A stretch of DNA of 64,000 nucleotides, from assembly GCA_029532625.1 (NCBI GenBank), contig JARFXM010000006.1, forward strand, positions 3,472,001-3,536,000, written 5' to 3'. Source of the stretch: Lomentospora prolificans. Taxonomy: Eukaryota > Ascomycota > Sordariomycetes > Microascales > Microascaceae. Both the position numbers and the translations under genes were made by a program. Positions 22,810 to 35,898 of this stretch are shown in pieces; within the stretch, counting starts at the first letter, position 1; each line of letters starts with the position of its first letter. A model generated the notes under the pieces. It was not told the DNA's origin. It did no database searches and was given only the letters and a program-made list of their open reading frames with translations.

Positions 22810-24011
22810 ATGGTGAAGGCCTCCTGTGGATAATTGGCTGGCGGCAGGTATTACTATTGCTACTAGGGCTCTTTGAGAGCTCTGGTGTAGCCTTGATAGA
22901 CTTCATTACCCGTCAAACTAAGCAATTCCACAACCTACACCTTGGTACGCCTGCTCTTGAGCCGTAGATACACTCGTAGGTTGCTAAGCCTCGCTTTTCT
23001 CGAACAGAAAACCCCATGGTTCGTTCCAATATGAGTCTCTTTGCAAAAGAGCCGCTGCGAGACATCGGCATACTGGGTTTCATCGCGGGCAACCTCAAGA
23101 ACCAACAACGAAGGTCTCGCCCACCAGCGACTTTGCAATGCGCAATGACGCTAAGACGAGCATGTCGAATTGAAGGTCCCAATGTCTCTTGTGAAGTGCG
23201 GGTCGTACTATTTTCTCGTAGCATACCGAGAAGACTTCGCACTTTTTCCTCAGGGAAAAGGGTGAGCGGCAGCGTGTGACGTGCGGGGGAGGACGAAGTG
23301 GGAAGATTTTCAAACGCTGACGTGCCTGCGCAGCCATTTGTCGACCACTTGGCGGCCACCCTTCCTCAATATTGGCCTATCGCCTACTACAGGACTCGCT
23401 TCGTCTTCGTTGTTGAACCTCTTTAGCCAATCTCGACTAGGTGGCCAGCCCTAGGAGAAGTAGGCATGCGGACTCCGCAGGCACCGCCACAGTGCCAGCT
23501 GTCGCACTCAGGCCGAGCTCATCCTCCGTAGGGCGAATTGGCGAACCAAGGAATCGATTGCTCCACATCTTGCGGTCCAAGGCCGTGATGGGGGCGTGCA
23601 TAGGAGGGTAAGCCTTGAAGTGACGAAGCTTGCCTCACTGATGTCGCATTACAGCTGATAATTGCGTTGAGCTGGCCGGAAATCATGTGTCCGTGTACGA
23701 AATTAATACTGTCGGAAGCCCCTTCTCGGTTGAAAGCCTCTTTAGGCCCTTTTTTATGCGCCGAAGCAGGTCGGGTAACCTCTACGATAATTAGACCCCC
23801 TCTTCCCCGCCCCGGACCCAACTTCTGCGAGCCTCACGACCTGAGATAGAAACGTTTCGATCCCCTTTACACTATCCATACCTTACACTATCCATACCTT
23901 ACACTATCCATACCTTACACTATCCATACCTTACACTATCCATATTGAGACAGAAAGAGCGCAATAAATTCCTGGATAATTGCAGAATCTACTGACTATA
24001 CCTCCGACGGC
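22810..24011. other. intergenic region with a tandem repeat
   Basis: Opposed open frames at 22913..23359 (minus) and 23016..23279 (plus) overlap and neither is recognised. A five-copy 16-bp tandem array lies at 23867..23944. Confidence 0.45.
23867..23944. repeat. 16-bp tandem repeat, five copies
   Basis: The unit TTACACTATCCATACC starts at 23867, 23883, 23899, 23915 and 23931. The first four copies are identical and the last ends two bases early (78 bp in all). It is unrelated to the other low-complexity tracts in the window. Confidence 0.95.
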
Positions 24012-24620
24012 ATGGACAGTGGCCTGGCCCGTCACACGCCTTGCCCTTCGAATTTCTGCGATAACGAGTCACCGGCCTGCTCGGTCGAGTTCTGGAGACG
24101 TGGTACTGACCCTATTGCATGTATAAACAAGAATCGCCGACGGTTCTTGATTGCGAGGTGCTCGAGCCCGATCTGCACAACCACACGCGAAAGGCTTTGC
24201 CGGGTTGCACCAATACGTGGGAAAATAAATGACGAGCGCCGTGATCTTAGAGACTGGGTGCTAGATTTCGTGTCATGCTACGTCGCTCATCTGGGTCGCT
24301 GGCCACGTCACACATTACTCCACGGCAACACCCACGTCTCCGAGCGCTTCAGAGCACAGTCTGCAGTCTCATTCTGCTTTGAGTTTACCATTGAAATGTA
24401 TAGCGGCAACGGCACTAATCGTGACCTCGCTCCCGCTGCTGACTTCAGGACACTCGAGGTTTGCGAGCTGTTTCAATGGGTCGCGTCAATCTTCGCACCG
24501 GAGTGGTATGGAGCCCCAGTATTGGAACACGCCATCGGCGCGCAGGAGACCATGTCCCTGGTCCTGCAAGAGGATGTTGCCAACATCCCAAAGGGGGTCT
24601 GCCTCTATTCGACACAATAA
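24012..24620 (+). CDS. hypothetical open reading frame, doubtful gene
   Basis: A 202-codon plus-strand frame ending 14 bp before the convergent ankyrin gene stop. The C-terminal part (VCELFQWVASIFAPEWYGAP) looks protein-like, but the N-terminal half is Cys/Arg-rich with no domain. No signal peptide, membrane segment or family match. Length alone is the main support. Confidence 0.3.
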   Translation: MDSGLARHTPCPSNFCDNESPACSVEFWRRGTDPIACINKNRRRFLIARCSSPICTTTRERLCRVAPIRGKINDERRDLRDWVLDFVSCYVAHLGRWPRHTLLHGNTHVSERFRAQSAVSFCFEFTIEMYSGNGTNRDLAPAADFRTLEVCELFQWVASIFAPEWYGAPVLEHAIGAQETMSLVLQEDVANIPKGVCLYSTQ

Positions 24621-24633
24621 ATGGCCCATTCTC

Positions 24634-27144
24634 TCACATTATAGTACACTTCTCGTCCGCTAATCCGCTGAATTGCGGCGTAGAACCTTGGCCCTTGGTC
24701 CCAGCGTTATTCTGGTAGCCAACGGAATGGAAATCATCATTATGCTGCAGCAACTCCCGCAAAGTGGACAACGGCTGACCACAACAAGAATAGTCGTGGA
24801 GATACGTAGCTTCCAGCCGTTGAATAGATGACATTGACTCCAAAGAGGCTGATGACGCGACACTCATAGCGGCCAACGCTCTTCGAGCCGAGAAATGCGA
24901 GGCCAGCGAAGAGGTGCCAGATCTTCGGGCCCTAGGCGGACCTGCTCCATGTCTAGCTTGGCTGTTGGTTGACGAAGCGGACCGTAGGGAGATTGAAGAT
25001 TGTGCAAGTTTCCTCTTTCTGGCGGCATCTGTAGTTTCATTCGCTTCTGCTCCGATCGAGTGATCTGAAAGCTGTTCCAGGAGCGAGGCCGTGGGCGTTA
25101 ATGTCTCTGCCAGTACACTATCTCCGGGACTGTCATATATCGGCACGATGTGCGACATTTGCACGAGGCTCTGTAGTTCTGATACAGAATACCTTTTGGC
25201 TAGATACGCAACTAGCATTTCGTCGGTTACCTCTTGCGAGCCGTTGGAATTTGGAGTAAACTCGCCGTCGTCTAGTGCCGGTTCTAACGTGACGGCATTG
25301 CGGTTATAGAATCGGAGTGGGCCAGCTGTATGCCGAAAAGGCAGGTGGAACTCCTGAGGCTTCTGTAGGGCGCCTACGGTATGATCGGTCGGGGCGACAG
25401 AATCACCCCGCAAGAGCGCTACGACATCCCTATGACCGTTTTCTGCGGCCCATGATATTGGGTTTTTGCCGGAGGCGTCTACGAGGTCAGCGCTTACCGT
25501 GGCCAATTCCATCAATCTTTTGACCACAGTTATGTGTCCGTTTTGTGCGGCAAGCGACAGCGGAGTTCGACCGGCCTTGCTGCGATTGTCAAAGGGATGA
25601 AGCCCTGCATCGACCAGTGCATCGACCGTAGCAGAGTAGCCCTCCCAAGCAGCAAAGTGTAGCAGGCCCCATGTTTCGCGCTCGGCGCATTCATCGTTTG
25701 TCTTGTGGCCCAGCCAAATTTCATGTAACACCGCAAGATCCTCTATCGTGGTTATTTCACCATCGTAATCATGGTAACTCTGAATCGCAAGAGACACTGG
25801 AGTATGGCCGTCGGAGTCAGCCCAGTGTAGTTGGCATGCTGATATCTTGGCTTCTTTAAGCTGTGCTATGAAGTTACCACAGCCTCTGGAGGCCGCCCAG
25901 TGTAGCGGAGTCCTGCCCAGTGAGTCAATAATTGCGGCGGTGGCAGGTTGAGAGTCAAACAGGAGGCAAGCAGCATATTCCAGTCTTTTTGAACACGCTA
26001 CGTGTAGAGCTGTCCGCCCCAAGGCGTCTTGGCCGCTTAAATCCAGAAAATTGGAGCGGCTGTTGACGAGGGCCAAAAATTGCTGTCGAACATCTGTTGT
26101 TTCTTCGGATGTTACATCAAGGAACATATGAAGGTTTGTACGACCAAAAACGTCGCCTGACCCTTGGTCAGATCCATGGCTTGGTGGGAGTTGGTTGCCC
26201 GCCGGGCTAGAATAGGCCAGAAGCTCAGGGCTGGAGCGATACGGAGGAGGTGGGTCAACTGTTGTCCCAGCGACCCCAGAACGGCCGACAATGTATTCCG
26301 AGGACGGAGACCGCCGTCTGGCGAGAATGTGAGCAAGGTAGACCGCCGCACTCATATTTTGGATTGTGGGGTCTCTGGCTTTCCCTAGAAGGAAGTGCAG
26401 GTTTCCATCCAAGTCGGGATCGTCCACCAAGCTGCACGTTTCAAGCAGTGGCAGAGTTGTAACGAGTGACAATGTAGCAAATGCTATGGATACTGGAGGG
26501 GATTCCCGGATCAACTTGGAGGCTTTCCGAATGATCCAGTCTCTTTCTGTACGTTGGGAATTGCGGAGTTGGTCGATATAATTGTTGCAACTGTCACCGT
26601 AATCACTCTGGAGCGCTCCGGAGCCCAGGCTACGCTCAATGCTTTTGTCGGCATTCAAGAGGCCAGACTGTCTTAGGGACCTTGAAATGGTTAGTTGCGA
26701 AAGGCCTTTACCGGAGCAGGCTTGTCGGGTAACTCACAGTTCGACGAATTGTTCGAGGACCGAATCTGGGAAACTGCCAGATGTATTCTCCTGCTCTTGT
26801 CGCTGGACGTGGGCTCGCTGCTCCTCAGCACTCATGCTCTCGGAGCATTCCCATTTTTTCAAAATGCACCGCTTGCATTTTTGGGGCCATACTCGGTCGG
26901 CAGGTTTGCACTTTTCGAGGCGCGCAAAGTTAGCGTTCTGGCACAAAAGGTCCCAGAAGCAGAAGGGTAACAGCCATGATTTGCCTACCTTTTCTTTGTC
27001 AGTTCGGCATTGGATGCATTTACGATAGTTTAGGTGCCGATTAGCACCGTTCTCGCCTTGTCGGTCATTCATTGTGAGTCTCGCAAATCTGGGATTTTCA
27101 GTGCTCGAGGGAAGTTGTCGGCAGCGTGGTGAGAAATCGAGCAT
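24634..27144 (-). CDS. Zn2Cys6-ankyrin repeat protein with C-terminal CaaX box
   Basis: Three exons (26989..27144, 26738..26910, 24634..26680; introns 78 and 57 bp) give 791 residues. The first intron splits a complete binuclear zinc cluster: Cys43, 46, 53, 64, 67 and 74 (spacing 2-6-10-2-6), the DNA-binding fold of fungal Gal4-type regulators. Ankyrin repeats span about residues 287-535 (LGRTALHVACS, LGRTPLHWAAS, AGRTPLSLAAQNGHITVVKR, SGKNPISWAAENGHRDVVAL). A Ser/Arg-rich region follows, then a C2H2-like segment near 745-767 (CCGQPLSTLRELLQHNDDFH). The last residues are EKCTIM: Cys788 begins a CaaX prenylation signal. The ATG chosen (27144) is 23 bp from a retrotransposon LTR; an in-frame ATG at 27072 would keep all domains. 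No stop or frameshift is visible. Confidence 0.85.
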
Positions 27145-27167
27145 GTCGCAGTCTCCCACTTAAATAT

Positions 27168-27455
27168 TGTGGTAGATTTTGATAGGAAGAAGATTTTTAG
27201 ATAGATGATTTTCGAGGGATAAAACAAGATATGGTTTCGACTGATCGAAATAGAAGGAGCTACTAAAAAGATTTTTATTAAAACAAAGTAATAATAATAT
27301 TTTGATATTTTTCTAATAATCTAGAGGGATCTTTTTCAGTGCATAGTGACTACTAATTTAGATACCTTAAATACATTTTTTACCCCTTTTACCACTAAAT
27401 TACAGTATAAGGGTTAGTATTAATTTCAGATAAAGTATCCTAGCACACCCCTACA
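27168..27455 (-). repeat. copia 3' LTR (left copy)
   Basis: 288 bp, TG...CA ends, preceded by target duplication AATAT. The outer (left) part is less mutated than the inner part; the 48-kb copy shows the mirror image. It lies 23 bp from the ATG of the Zn2Cys6-ankyrin gene. Confidence 0.95.
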
Positions 27456-27689
27456 CACCCCTCTAGCTCTAGATCATTTGAACTATCTGAATATTCGAAA
27501 AAAAAAAATGAACAAAATAGGTGATTTTGAGGGCTTATTTACCCCTCACTTTTAGTATTCTGAAATCTTCACCTATTCCACCAAAAAGCTTCTATTTACT
27601 ACTATTCCCAGTACTCTACCTCTTTAGATCTTAGAGGGCCTCTAGGAGGTCCTCTATACTTATTATTTTTACCTATTTTCAATATTATA

Positions 27690-28010
27690 GGCTAGTAAGA
27701 GCCTTAGTTAACCCATCTATAAGCATTTCCTCTATTAGGACCTATTTAATATTGATTATACTGTCTTTTTAGGCTTCGTAGAGCTAGCTTTGCTATATAT
27801 CTATATACTTCAGCTTCATAGCAACCTTAGGAGTATCCTCCTACACAATTTGGATAGTTTAGTGATTATTATATATAAAGGTATGAGTACTTATAGAGGG
27901 AAGAGAAAGGCCTAGCTAGTTTGCTAACTACTATATTACTATTAGCTCCTAAGTACTAGCTAATAAAGTAGTTAGTTTAGCTTTAGTAGTTAATAAAGTA
28001 ATAGTCTACT
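27690..28010 (-). pseudogene. copia pol remnant: RNase H
   Basis: The minus strand shows the Ty1/copia RNase H layout despite stops: an (E/K)xT-type segment with TTKAKLTTLLAS, then an asparagine-rich former active-site stretch (YNNH), then MKLKYIDI at 27796..27819 (family T/R-x-K/R-H-I/V-D-I) and EMLIDGLTKAL at about 27697..27727 (family AD-x-x-TK-x-L). Confidence 0.8.
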
Positions 28011-28506
28011 ACTTTTAGCTCTTCTATAGAATTAGTCCTCTAAAAAGTTTAAAGATAATCCCTTATATATACTTATAGTTATAATTATTTATAAAGGAGG
28101 TATCTAAAGTACTTAAAAGGTGATTTTCTTACTTTATTTCTAATCTAAAATAGAGGCTTTACTATTAGGTATAGTAAAGAAAGATGATTACTATATTTAC
28201 TAGCTTTTAATAGCTCTATAATAGCTACTAAAGGAACTAGCTCAGTGTATTACATACTTCCACATAGTCTAGGCAGGTTATTATAGTTATATACAAGATA
28301 CTTCTAATCTTTACCTAAAATAGGTTCTTTGATTCTAGGCTTAGCTCCTCTTCTCTAGAGTAAGGCTAAAGAGTCCTAGGTAGTTAGGGTGGATATTCGT
28401 ATATCTATATAGTACTTTCAAGCTTAAATTAGTAAGTAATTTCTTTAATATATAAAGCTTAATTTACTTAAATTACTTATTATTTATGATTTCTTACTAT
28501 TCTAAT

Positions 28507-28947
28507 TATAATGGGTTGAACCCTGGAACACAAGTGCCAGCAATGCTAGCACCCCCTACACCCTCTGAAAGGGGATAGCACCCTCTCACTAGGCTTACTA
28601 TAATTAGAGCTCTATATACCCCCCCTATTAGGAGGTCTACTAGTAATCCCCCTATAGACCTATAGTAATAAAACTACCTATACACCCCCCTATTAGGAAG
28701 CCTATAAGTAATCTCCTAGTAGACTAGCTATAGTAGGATAGTATATATACCCCTACCTAGAGGTCTATAATCCTACTATAGACCTACTCCTATAGGTATA
28801 TACACCCCTATAAGCAGCCCCTATATAACTACTACTATAGTAGAAGATCCCTTTTTTCCTATTCTTTCCTTTTACTCTTTAGTTATTTTATAATAGATAT
28901 ATCTAGGCCCTATATTATAGACTATACTCTATAGCTAGCCTATAATA
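28507..28947 (+). repeat. chromovirus 5' LTR
   Basis: 441 bp, aligned base for base with 33983..34423. The outer 5' part keeps CpA/TpG sites that are TpA in the right copy; the inner 3' part is more mutated than its partner. Confidence 0.93.
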
Positions 28948-30289
28948 TATTATAAAATAACTCTTTATAAAAGAACCCTTAGAAGTAATAGTTAGTTACT
29001 ATAGTATCTCTAAGTATTCCCTTTATAATTAACCCCCCTTTATTAGAAGGAAAGACCTCTTTAAACTCTAACTAGGTAAACTATCTAGTTAAGTAAGCTA
29101 TAAACTAGGCTACTTAACTAATATAGGAATAGCTAGCCTAGCTAATTACTACCCTATAAATAATATAAGCTATAATAATAAACCTAGCCCTATTTACTAG
29201 TTCTACTCTAGATATATAAATACCCCTCTCTAACTAGCCCTCTAAGCCCTTTACTAAAGAGATACTCTCTACTACTTACTAAGAAGTAGTTAAACTAAAA
29301 CTCTTACTAGACCCCCCTAAGTTTATAGGGAAGTAGAAGGATTATAATATATAGGTATAGTAGATATATAATAAGATCTACTATAATAGTTTACTTATTA
29401 GAGATAATAGAAGGATATAGTATATTATTAACTCTTATTTAAGACTAATACTCTAAGCTATAGTCTTAACTTTTTTTACTAAAGGTAGACTAAATAGTCT
29501 CTAAGACTCTAATACTTTTATAAACTATCTAGATTAGATTTATACTAATAGGAACTAAAGAGCCTAAGCTTATAATAAACTCTATACTTTGAAATAGGGA
29601 AATAATAAACTCTACTTATTTTATCTACTAAGGTATAAATAGCTAATAGTAAAAGTAAGTATAGCTAATTAGGTAGATAAAATTAAGATCTCCTTTCTTA
29701 AGAAGGGCCTTTACTAAGAGATCTATAAAAAACTAATTAGTATAAACCTCCCTACTAAGTACTTCCTATAGATTAATTATATTAAGGAAATTATAAGTAA
29801 GCTTAAATAGTTAAAATAGAGTTTATACCTAGCCTACTACTAGAACCCTAACTTAACTAGGAGACTAGAAAAGAAACCTAGCTCTTAATATACTCTAGAC
29901 TATTATTTTTAACTTAATAAAAATAGGGATATAAGGATAATAGGAGTAAACTATACTTATATAAATAAGTATACTAAGTAAAAATAGAATTATAGTTACT
30001 TACTAAAAAATAGGAGGGAACTAATATAGCCTTTTTATCTTAATACTAGTCCTCTCTATAGTAACTCTAAATACTTATCTATACTATTAAAGGAAGTCCT
30101 TATTAAGTAAGTAAAAGAAGATATAAAGAGTACTTTAGAATCTTTAGATAAGGAGAGTAAGTTAGAAAAAGGCTAGCTCTAGTATAAAGTTAGGTATTAG
30201 AGCCTTTAGTAACTAAGAAGTAAGATTAGGAAGCTTTTAAGCTAAGAATAGATAAGAACTTTATACTAATTATTACTTAAGTTAATAAA

Positions 30290-33200
30290 AAAATTATTAA
30301 AGTACTAGTAGATACTAGGTATAACTCTTATATAACTATTAGTAAATCCCTTACTAAGTTACTCTACTTCCCTCTTATTAACTACTCCCCCTAAGTAATA
30401 TAAGGGTTCTTAAATAACTCTCTAGCTATATATATTATAAGTATAGTTATACTAGATATAGAGATAAGAGGATTTATAGAATACTTTTTTACTTATATTA
30501 TCCCTAGCTTAAGTAAAGACTTATTCTTAGGTAAACCCTAGTTAGAAAGAAATACTATTATCTTCTATATAGATTAGTAGTACTTTTTCTATAAAAAGGT
30601 AGGGATTACTATCTATCTTATAAGTAAGGAAGAGCCTATAAGACTTTAAGAGATCTAGGTAGTAGCCCTTCTCCCTATATACTCCTTTACTATACTCTAT
30701 AAGTACTTCTACTATAAGAAACTACCTATATTTATATAGTTAAGAGTAGTAAGTATTATAGATATAGATAAAGTATTTAAAAGGAAGGCTCCTATAAACC
30801 TAGAAGACTATATTCTATAATATATCCTTAAAAATTCCCCTAACTCTTCTCTAAAGACTTTATAAATAAACTACCTTTTTACTAGCTAAAAGTAAACTAT
30901 AAGATTAACTTAGTTTTAGATAAGGATAGTATAGAACTATCCTTACTATAGAGTCTACTATATTATATATCTAAAAAGGAGCTACTAGTCCTCTACTAGA
31001 TACTCTTTAAGCTACTTAATAAAGGGTTTATCTAAGCTAGTAACTTACTAGTAATAGCCCCTATACTTTTTATATAGAAACTAGGAGGTGGCCTCTACTT
31101 CTATATTAACTACTAAGTACTTAATACTATATTAAAAAAAGACTATTATCTACTCTTACTAATTATAGAGACTTTATATAACCTAGTTAGTACCTAATAG
31201 TTTACTAAACTAGATATTTATACTACTTTCTATAAGATTTATATAGTAAAGGGCTATAAAGAGAAAACTATATTCTAGACTTAATATAGACTTTTTAAAT
31301 AGTTAGTATATCTATTTAGGCTATCTAATACTCTTATAACTTTCTAGTAGCTTATTAATATAACCTTATATAAATTTACTAATTTTATTACTACCTATAT
31401 TAATAATATACTTATCTATTTAAGAGGATCCTAGAGTAACTATAAAGTGAAAGTATAGAAGGTACTCTAAGTACTCTTTGATATAAGACTATACTTAGAT
31501 TTAAAGAAGTATAAGTTTAGTATAAAAATAGTTAAGTACTTAGGGTTTATAATAATTATTAGAAAAGGTATCTTCTATAACCTAGAAAAACTAAGGGTTA
31601 TCTATAAATAAGCCCTACTAACCTCTATAAAGGGTATTTAAAGTTTTTTTAGTTTTACTAATTATTATTAAATATTTATCTATAACTTTATAAAGGTAAC
31701 TTTACTACTAATTTAGCTAATAAAGAAAGGGATCCTATTCTAGTAAGGCTAGGAGTAGTAGGAGGTTTTTAATACTTTAAAGGTAGCTTTTATAAAGAAG
31801 CTAATACTTTACTAGTAGGACCCTAAATAACCTACCTAGGTTAAGATAGACTACTCTAGATCTACCCTAGGTAGTATCCTCTCTTAGAAGGATAAAAGTA
31901 GGTAGTACTATATTATAGCCTACTACTTATAGTAGCTTAGCCCTACTAAGTATAACTATTTTATCTATAATAAAGAGATACTAGTAATTATATAATACCT
32001 CTCTAAATAGTTTATAAAACTAACTAGTTATAGTACTTTTACTATACTTATAGACTATTAGAATCTTACCTACTTTATAACTAGGTAGTAGCTAATAGAA
32101 TAATAAAGCTATTAGGCTAAACTCCTATCCTATTATTATTTTACCCTATACTATTACTTAAGGAGCCTAAATAGTATAGTAGATACCCTATCCTACTAAG
32201 AGTAAGATATTCCTTAGGATAACTTAGATAACTAAGAAATAGGATATTTTATCTAATTAATCCTTACCTCTATACTCCTTATAGAACCTATTATTATCCT
32301 ACTAGAGCTACTTTAGATAGTATAGAGTAAGCTTATAGAAGAGCTCCTAGTAATAAGCCTTATAGATATCTTCTAGATAGAACTAGAGCTATAATAGCTC
32401 TAGAATAATACCTTACTAGAAGATACTACCTATTAGAGAGTATTTACTATAGTCTCTTAAAAAGACTATAATTTTCCCTTAATACTAAACCTTAAGCTAT
32501 AGATATTAGAATACTATATTAATATAAATAACTAGCTTACCTTTAGAGATTAATTATAAGTATTTAGTAAGGGTATAAGCTACCCCCTATAGGGTTATAT
32601 AGTCTAAGTTATCTATAATATAAGTACTACTAGCTACCTAGGCTATAAGAGAACTATTATTATAGTAACCTACTAGTTTTATTAGCCTAGGTTAATATAG
32701 GATATCTACTAGTTTATAAGGAACTATAATATCTATAGAAAAAGAACTATCTAGAGATAGACTAAATATAACCTCCTTAAACTACTCCTTATACTAGAGA
32801 GGACCTAGAGTAAGCTTACTATAGACTTTATAACTAACCTTCCCCCTACTAGTCTAGATAGAGTAACTTTCCTATAGGTTATTATTAACTACCTCTCTAA
32901 GAATATAATACTAGAACTAATAATAACTATAACTATAGAAGCCTATACTAAGTATTTCCTTACTATCTATTACTAGTATTATAGAATTCCTAACTTAATT
33001 ATAAGTAATAGAGGTAATAACTAGATAAGCTATTTCTAGAGAAAGTTCTATAAATAGCTAAGGATCAAATACTAACTAAGCTTAGCCTATTACCTATAGA
33101 CTAATAGTAGCCCTGAATAAATAAACTAGGAAGTATAATACTACTTATAGGTATTTATCTATTATTCCTAGTTAGATTAGGGTAAGTATATCCTACTTAT

Positions 33201-33850
33201 ATAGTTAGCTCTAAATAATAAGGTAAATACTACTATTAGGATAAGCCTATTCTTTCTAGAATATAGCTATAATATAGATCTACTTAGTATTATAGAGAGT
33301 ACTCCCTCTACTCTCTATAATATAGAGGAGAAATAAGCTAATAAGTTCTATACCTACCTCTATAAAGCTACTAGGTTTACCTAGATAGTAATAACTACTA
33401 CCTAACTCTAATAGGAAGAAGTAGTAAATATATAATACTACCTAGCTAAGAGGTTTAAGGTTAGTAATAAGGTCTAGCTCTAGGTAAAGAACTATAGTTT
33501 ACTATACCTATTAAAGAAGTTAGACTAGCTCTACTATAAATATATAGTAATAGTAGTATTAAGTACTAGTATTATAGAACTAGATATTCCTAGTAATATT
33601 TATAAATACTTTAATATAGACCTCCTATAGTAAGTATATAGTAACCTACTACTAAGCTAGTAAATTAATAATATATAACCCCTACTACTCTATAAAGGTA
33701 GAGAAGATAAATACCAAGTAGTATAAATCCTCTATACTAGGTAGAAGAAGTAAGGAAGAGGCTATTTCTATAAAGCCTTAGTATATTAGGAAGGCTATAT
33801 AACTCCTACTTAGGAGCTAGTAGAATATATATAAGACATAGTAGTATTAA
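30290..33850 (+). pseudogene. chromovirus pol remnant: protease, RT, integrase, chromodomain
   Basis: Aspartic protease active site at 30308..30330 (VDT followed by a mutated Gly). RT palm at about 31203 onward (FTKLDIYTTFYKI) and the catalytic YxDD box at 31396..31410, where both Asp codons now read Asn, as expected for G-to-A changes. Integrase core from 32821 (IDFITNLPPTSLDRVTF). Chromodomain-like segment at about 33705..33840 (YQVV..ILYTR..., ALVY.EGY..PT.E, stops at former Trp/Gln codons). Confidence 0.85.
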
Positions 33851-33982
33851 ATACCTATAAGATATACTATAGACTTATTATTAAAGTAGATAGGCTTATA
33901 GAGGAATATAATAACCTCTAGAGACTATATAGAGCTATAATAAACCCCTAATAAGGGCCCTCTAATAGGAGGAGGGGGGTAC

Positions 33983-34423
33983 TATAATAGATTAAACCCT
34001 AGAATATAAGTGCTAGTAATATTAGCACCCTTTATACCCTCTGAAAGGGGATAGTACCCTCTTACTAGGCTTACTATAATTAGAGCTCTATATACCCCCC
34101 CTATTAGGAGGTCTACTAGTAATCCCCCTATAGACCTATAGTAATAAGACTACCTATATACCCCCCTATTAGGAAGCCTACAAGTAATCTCCTAGTGGAC
34201 TAGCTATAGTAGGATAGTATATATACCTCTACCTAGAGGTCTATGACCCTACTATAGACCTACTCCTATAGGTGTATACACCCCTGTAAGTGGCCCCTAT
34301 ATAACTACTACTATAGTAGAAGATCCCTTTTTTCCTATTCTTTCCTTTTACTCTTTAGTTATTTTATAATAGACATATCTAGGCCCTGCGTTGCAGACCA
34401 CACTCCGCAGCTAGCCCGTAACA
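33983..34423 (+). repeat. chromovirus 3' LTR
   Basis: 441 bp; its outer 3' end ends in GTAACA and is visibly GC-richer than the same part of the left copy. Confidence 0.93.
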
Positions 34424-35898
34424 TAATTCCTAGGAACTAGGATAAAGGTCTAAGATCTTTATACTTTATAATTATAGATAGTTCCTCTTAGAAGTATATA
34501 GCCTAATCTATATATTTAAGTCTATAAATTAAAATAATATTATTAATAAAAAAGAATATAATAATCTAGTTATTTACTATTATATATAAGTCTTTAGGGA
34601 TTAGAGATAGACCTATTTTCTTAAATATCTTAATAAGGGTATTAAACTAGAGTTTAGGAGAGTATAAGAGCCTATATAAAGCTCTCTTAAGTTAGAGGTA
34701 CTATTTATTAGAGAAGAAGCTAGGTAGTATATAGGTATATATAGGTATTTTCAGCTCTATATTTAAAAAGGCTAAAACTATATCTATTTAATAGGCCTTA
34801 AGGTTAAAATAGGTAATTATTACTAATAGTAGGTAAAATATCTTTACTACTAAGATATAAGTGAAAGTAGCTTCTTTATTCTACTATATTTAATCACTAT
34901 AGACTATAAGCTATACCTTATACTATTCTAAAAGGCTGAATTTATTGAACTTATAGGTAAATACCTATTATAGTCTAAGTAGCTAGTTATCAGCTTCTTT
35001 ATAACTGTATATTTTGAAAGTTTTACTTTTATAGAGGTTCTTAAACTCTACTTCTATTACTTTTTAGAATCCTTCTATATATAGGTAGCCCTAAAGGTAT
35101 TTATAGGTACTAGGGGGTAGTAATAGCTTATTATAGTATAGGTATCTATTCTACCTAGTAGTACCTCTATAGAAGGCTACTAGGAATACTTAGTAATCAC
35201 TATAATTACTTTCTACTAGTATTAGTAGCTAGTATAGCTACTATATATTAACTAAGGTATTTAATAGGGTTTCTTTATTTTGAATAAGCTATATATATTC
35301 TAATAAAGGCTAGCTACTTTTAGCTAGCTCTTCTTAGCTTTATTCTTTATAGGGTATAATATTTTTAGTAAGGTCTAATCTACTTTAAAGGGGAATTAGG
35401 ATCTAGATTAGTATTCTAGTAATAATAGTATCCTTAATATCCTTAATATAAGTTTAAAGGTTAATATATTAAGCTTTAGATAATATATCTTCTAGCTTAA
35501 TACTCTTTTTATCTTTATATAGGATCTTTTTATTAAATTTTATATCTCTAGAAGCTATTATAAAAGTACCTCTACCCTTTAAGGTTAGAATCTAGACTTA
35601 AAAGATATTTATTAAAGGATAGGATATAAAGGTAGTCTTATATCTAATTAGATATCTAAAGGTTACCCTTAGGCTAAACTTAGAGTAATTACCTTTTCTA
35701 GGTAGCTTACCTATAGCTATAGCTTTACCTATATTATTTAGGGTATATACCTAATATCTAATTATCTATAGATATAAAAGATCTGGCTTTTTAATATAGA
35801 TTTCTATTTTATAATAGGTATTCACTATAGTATACTATAATTCCTAAGGTATTTTACTAGCTTATCTAGGATTTAGGGTAATATTATAGAGGTATATA

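Larger units (their letters stand above)
28507..34423 (+). mobile_element. Ty3/gypsy chromovirus-type LTR retrotransposon, RIP-mutated, nested in copia
   Basis: Direct 441-bp LTRs at 28507..28947 and 33983..34423 bound a 5,917-bp element, a typical gypsy size. Flanks share TAAT (28503..28506 and 34424..34427), a possible 4-bp target duplication. A polypurine tract (GGAGGAGGGGGG) at 33968..33979 sits just before the right LTR, confirming plus orientation. Protease, reverse transcriptase, integrase and a C-terminal chromodomain are readable in that order, which is the chromovirus arrangement. Stops riddle every frame. Confidence 0.93.
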
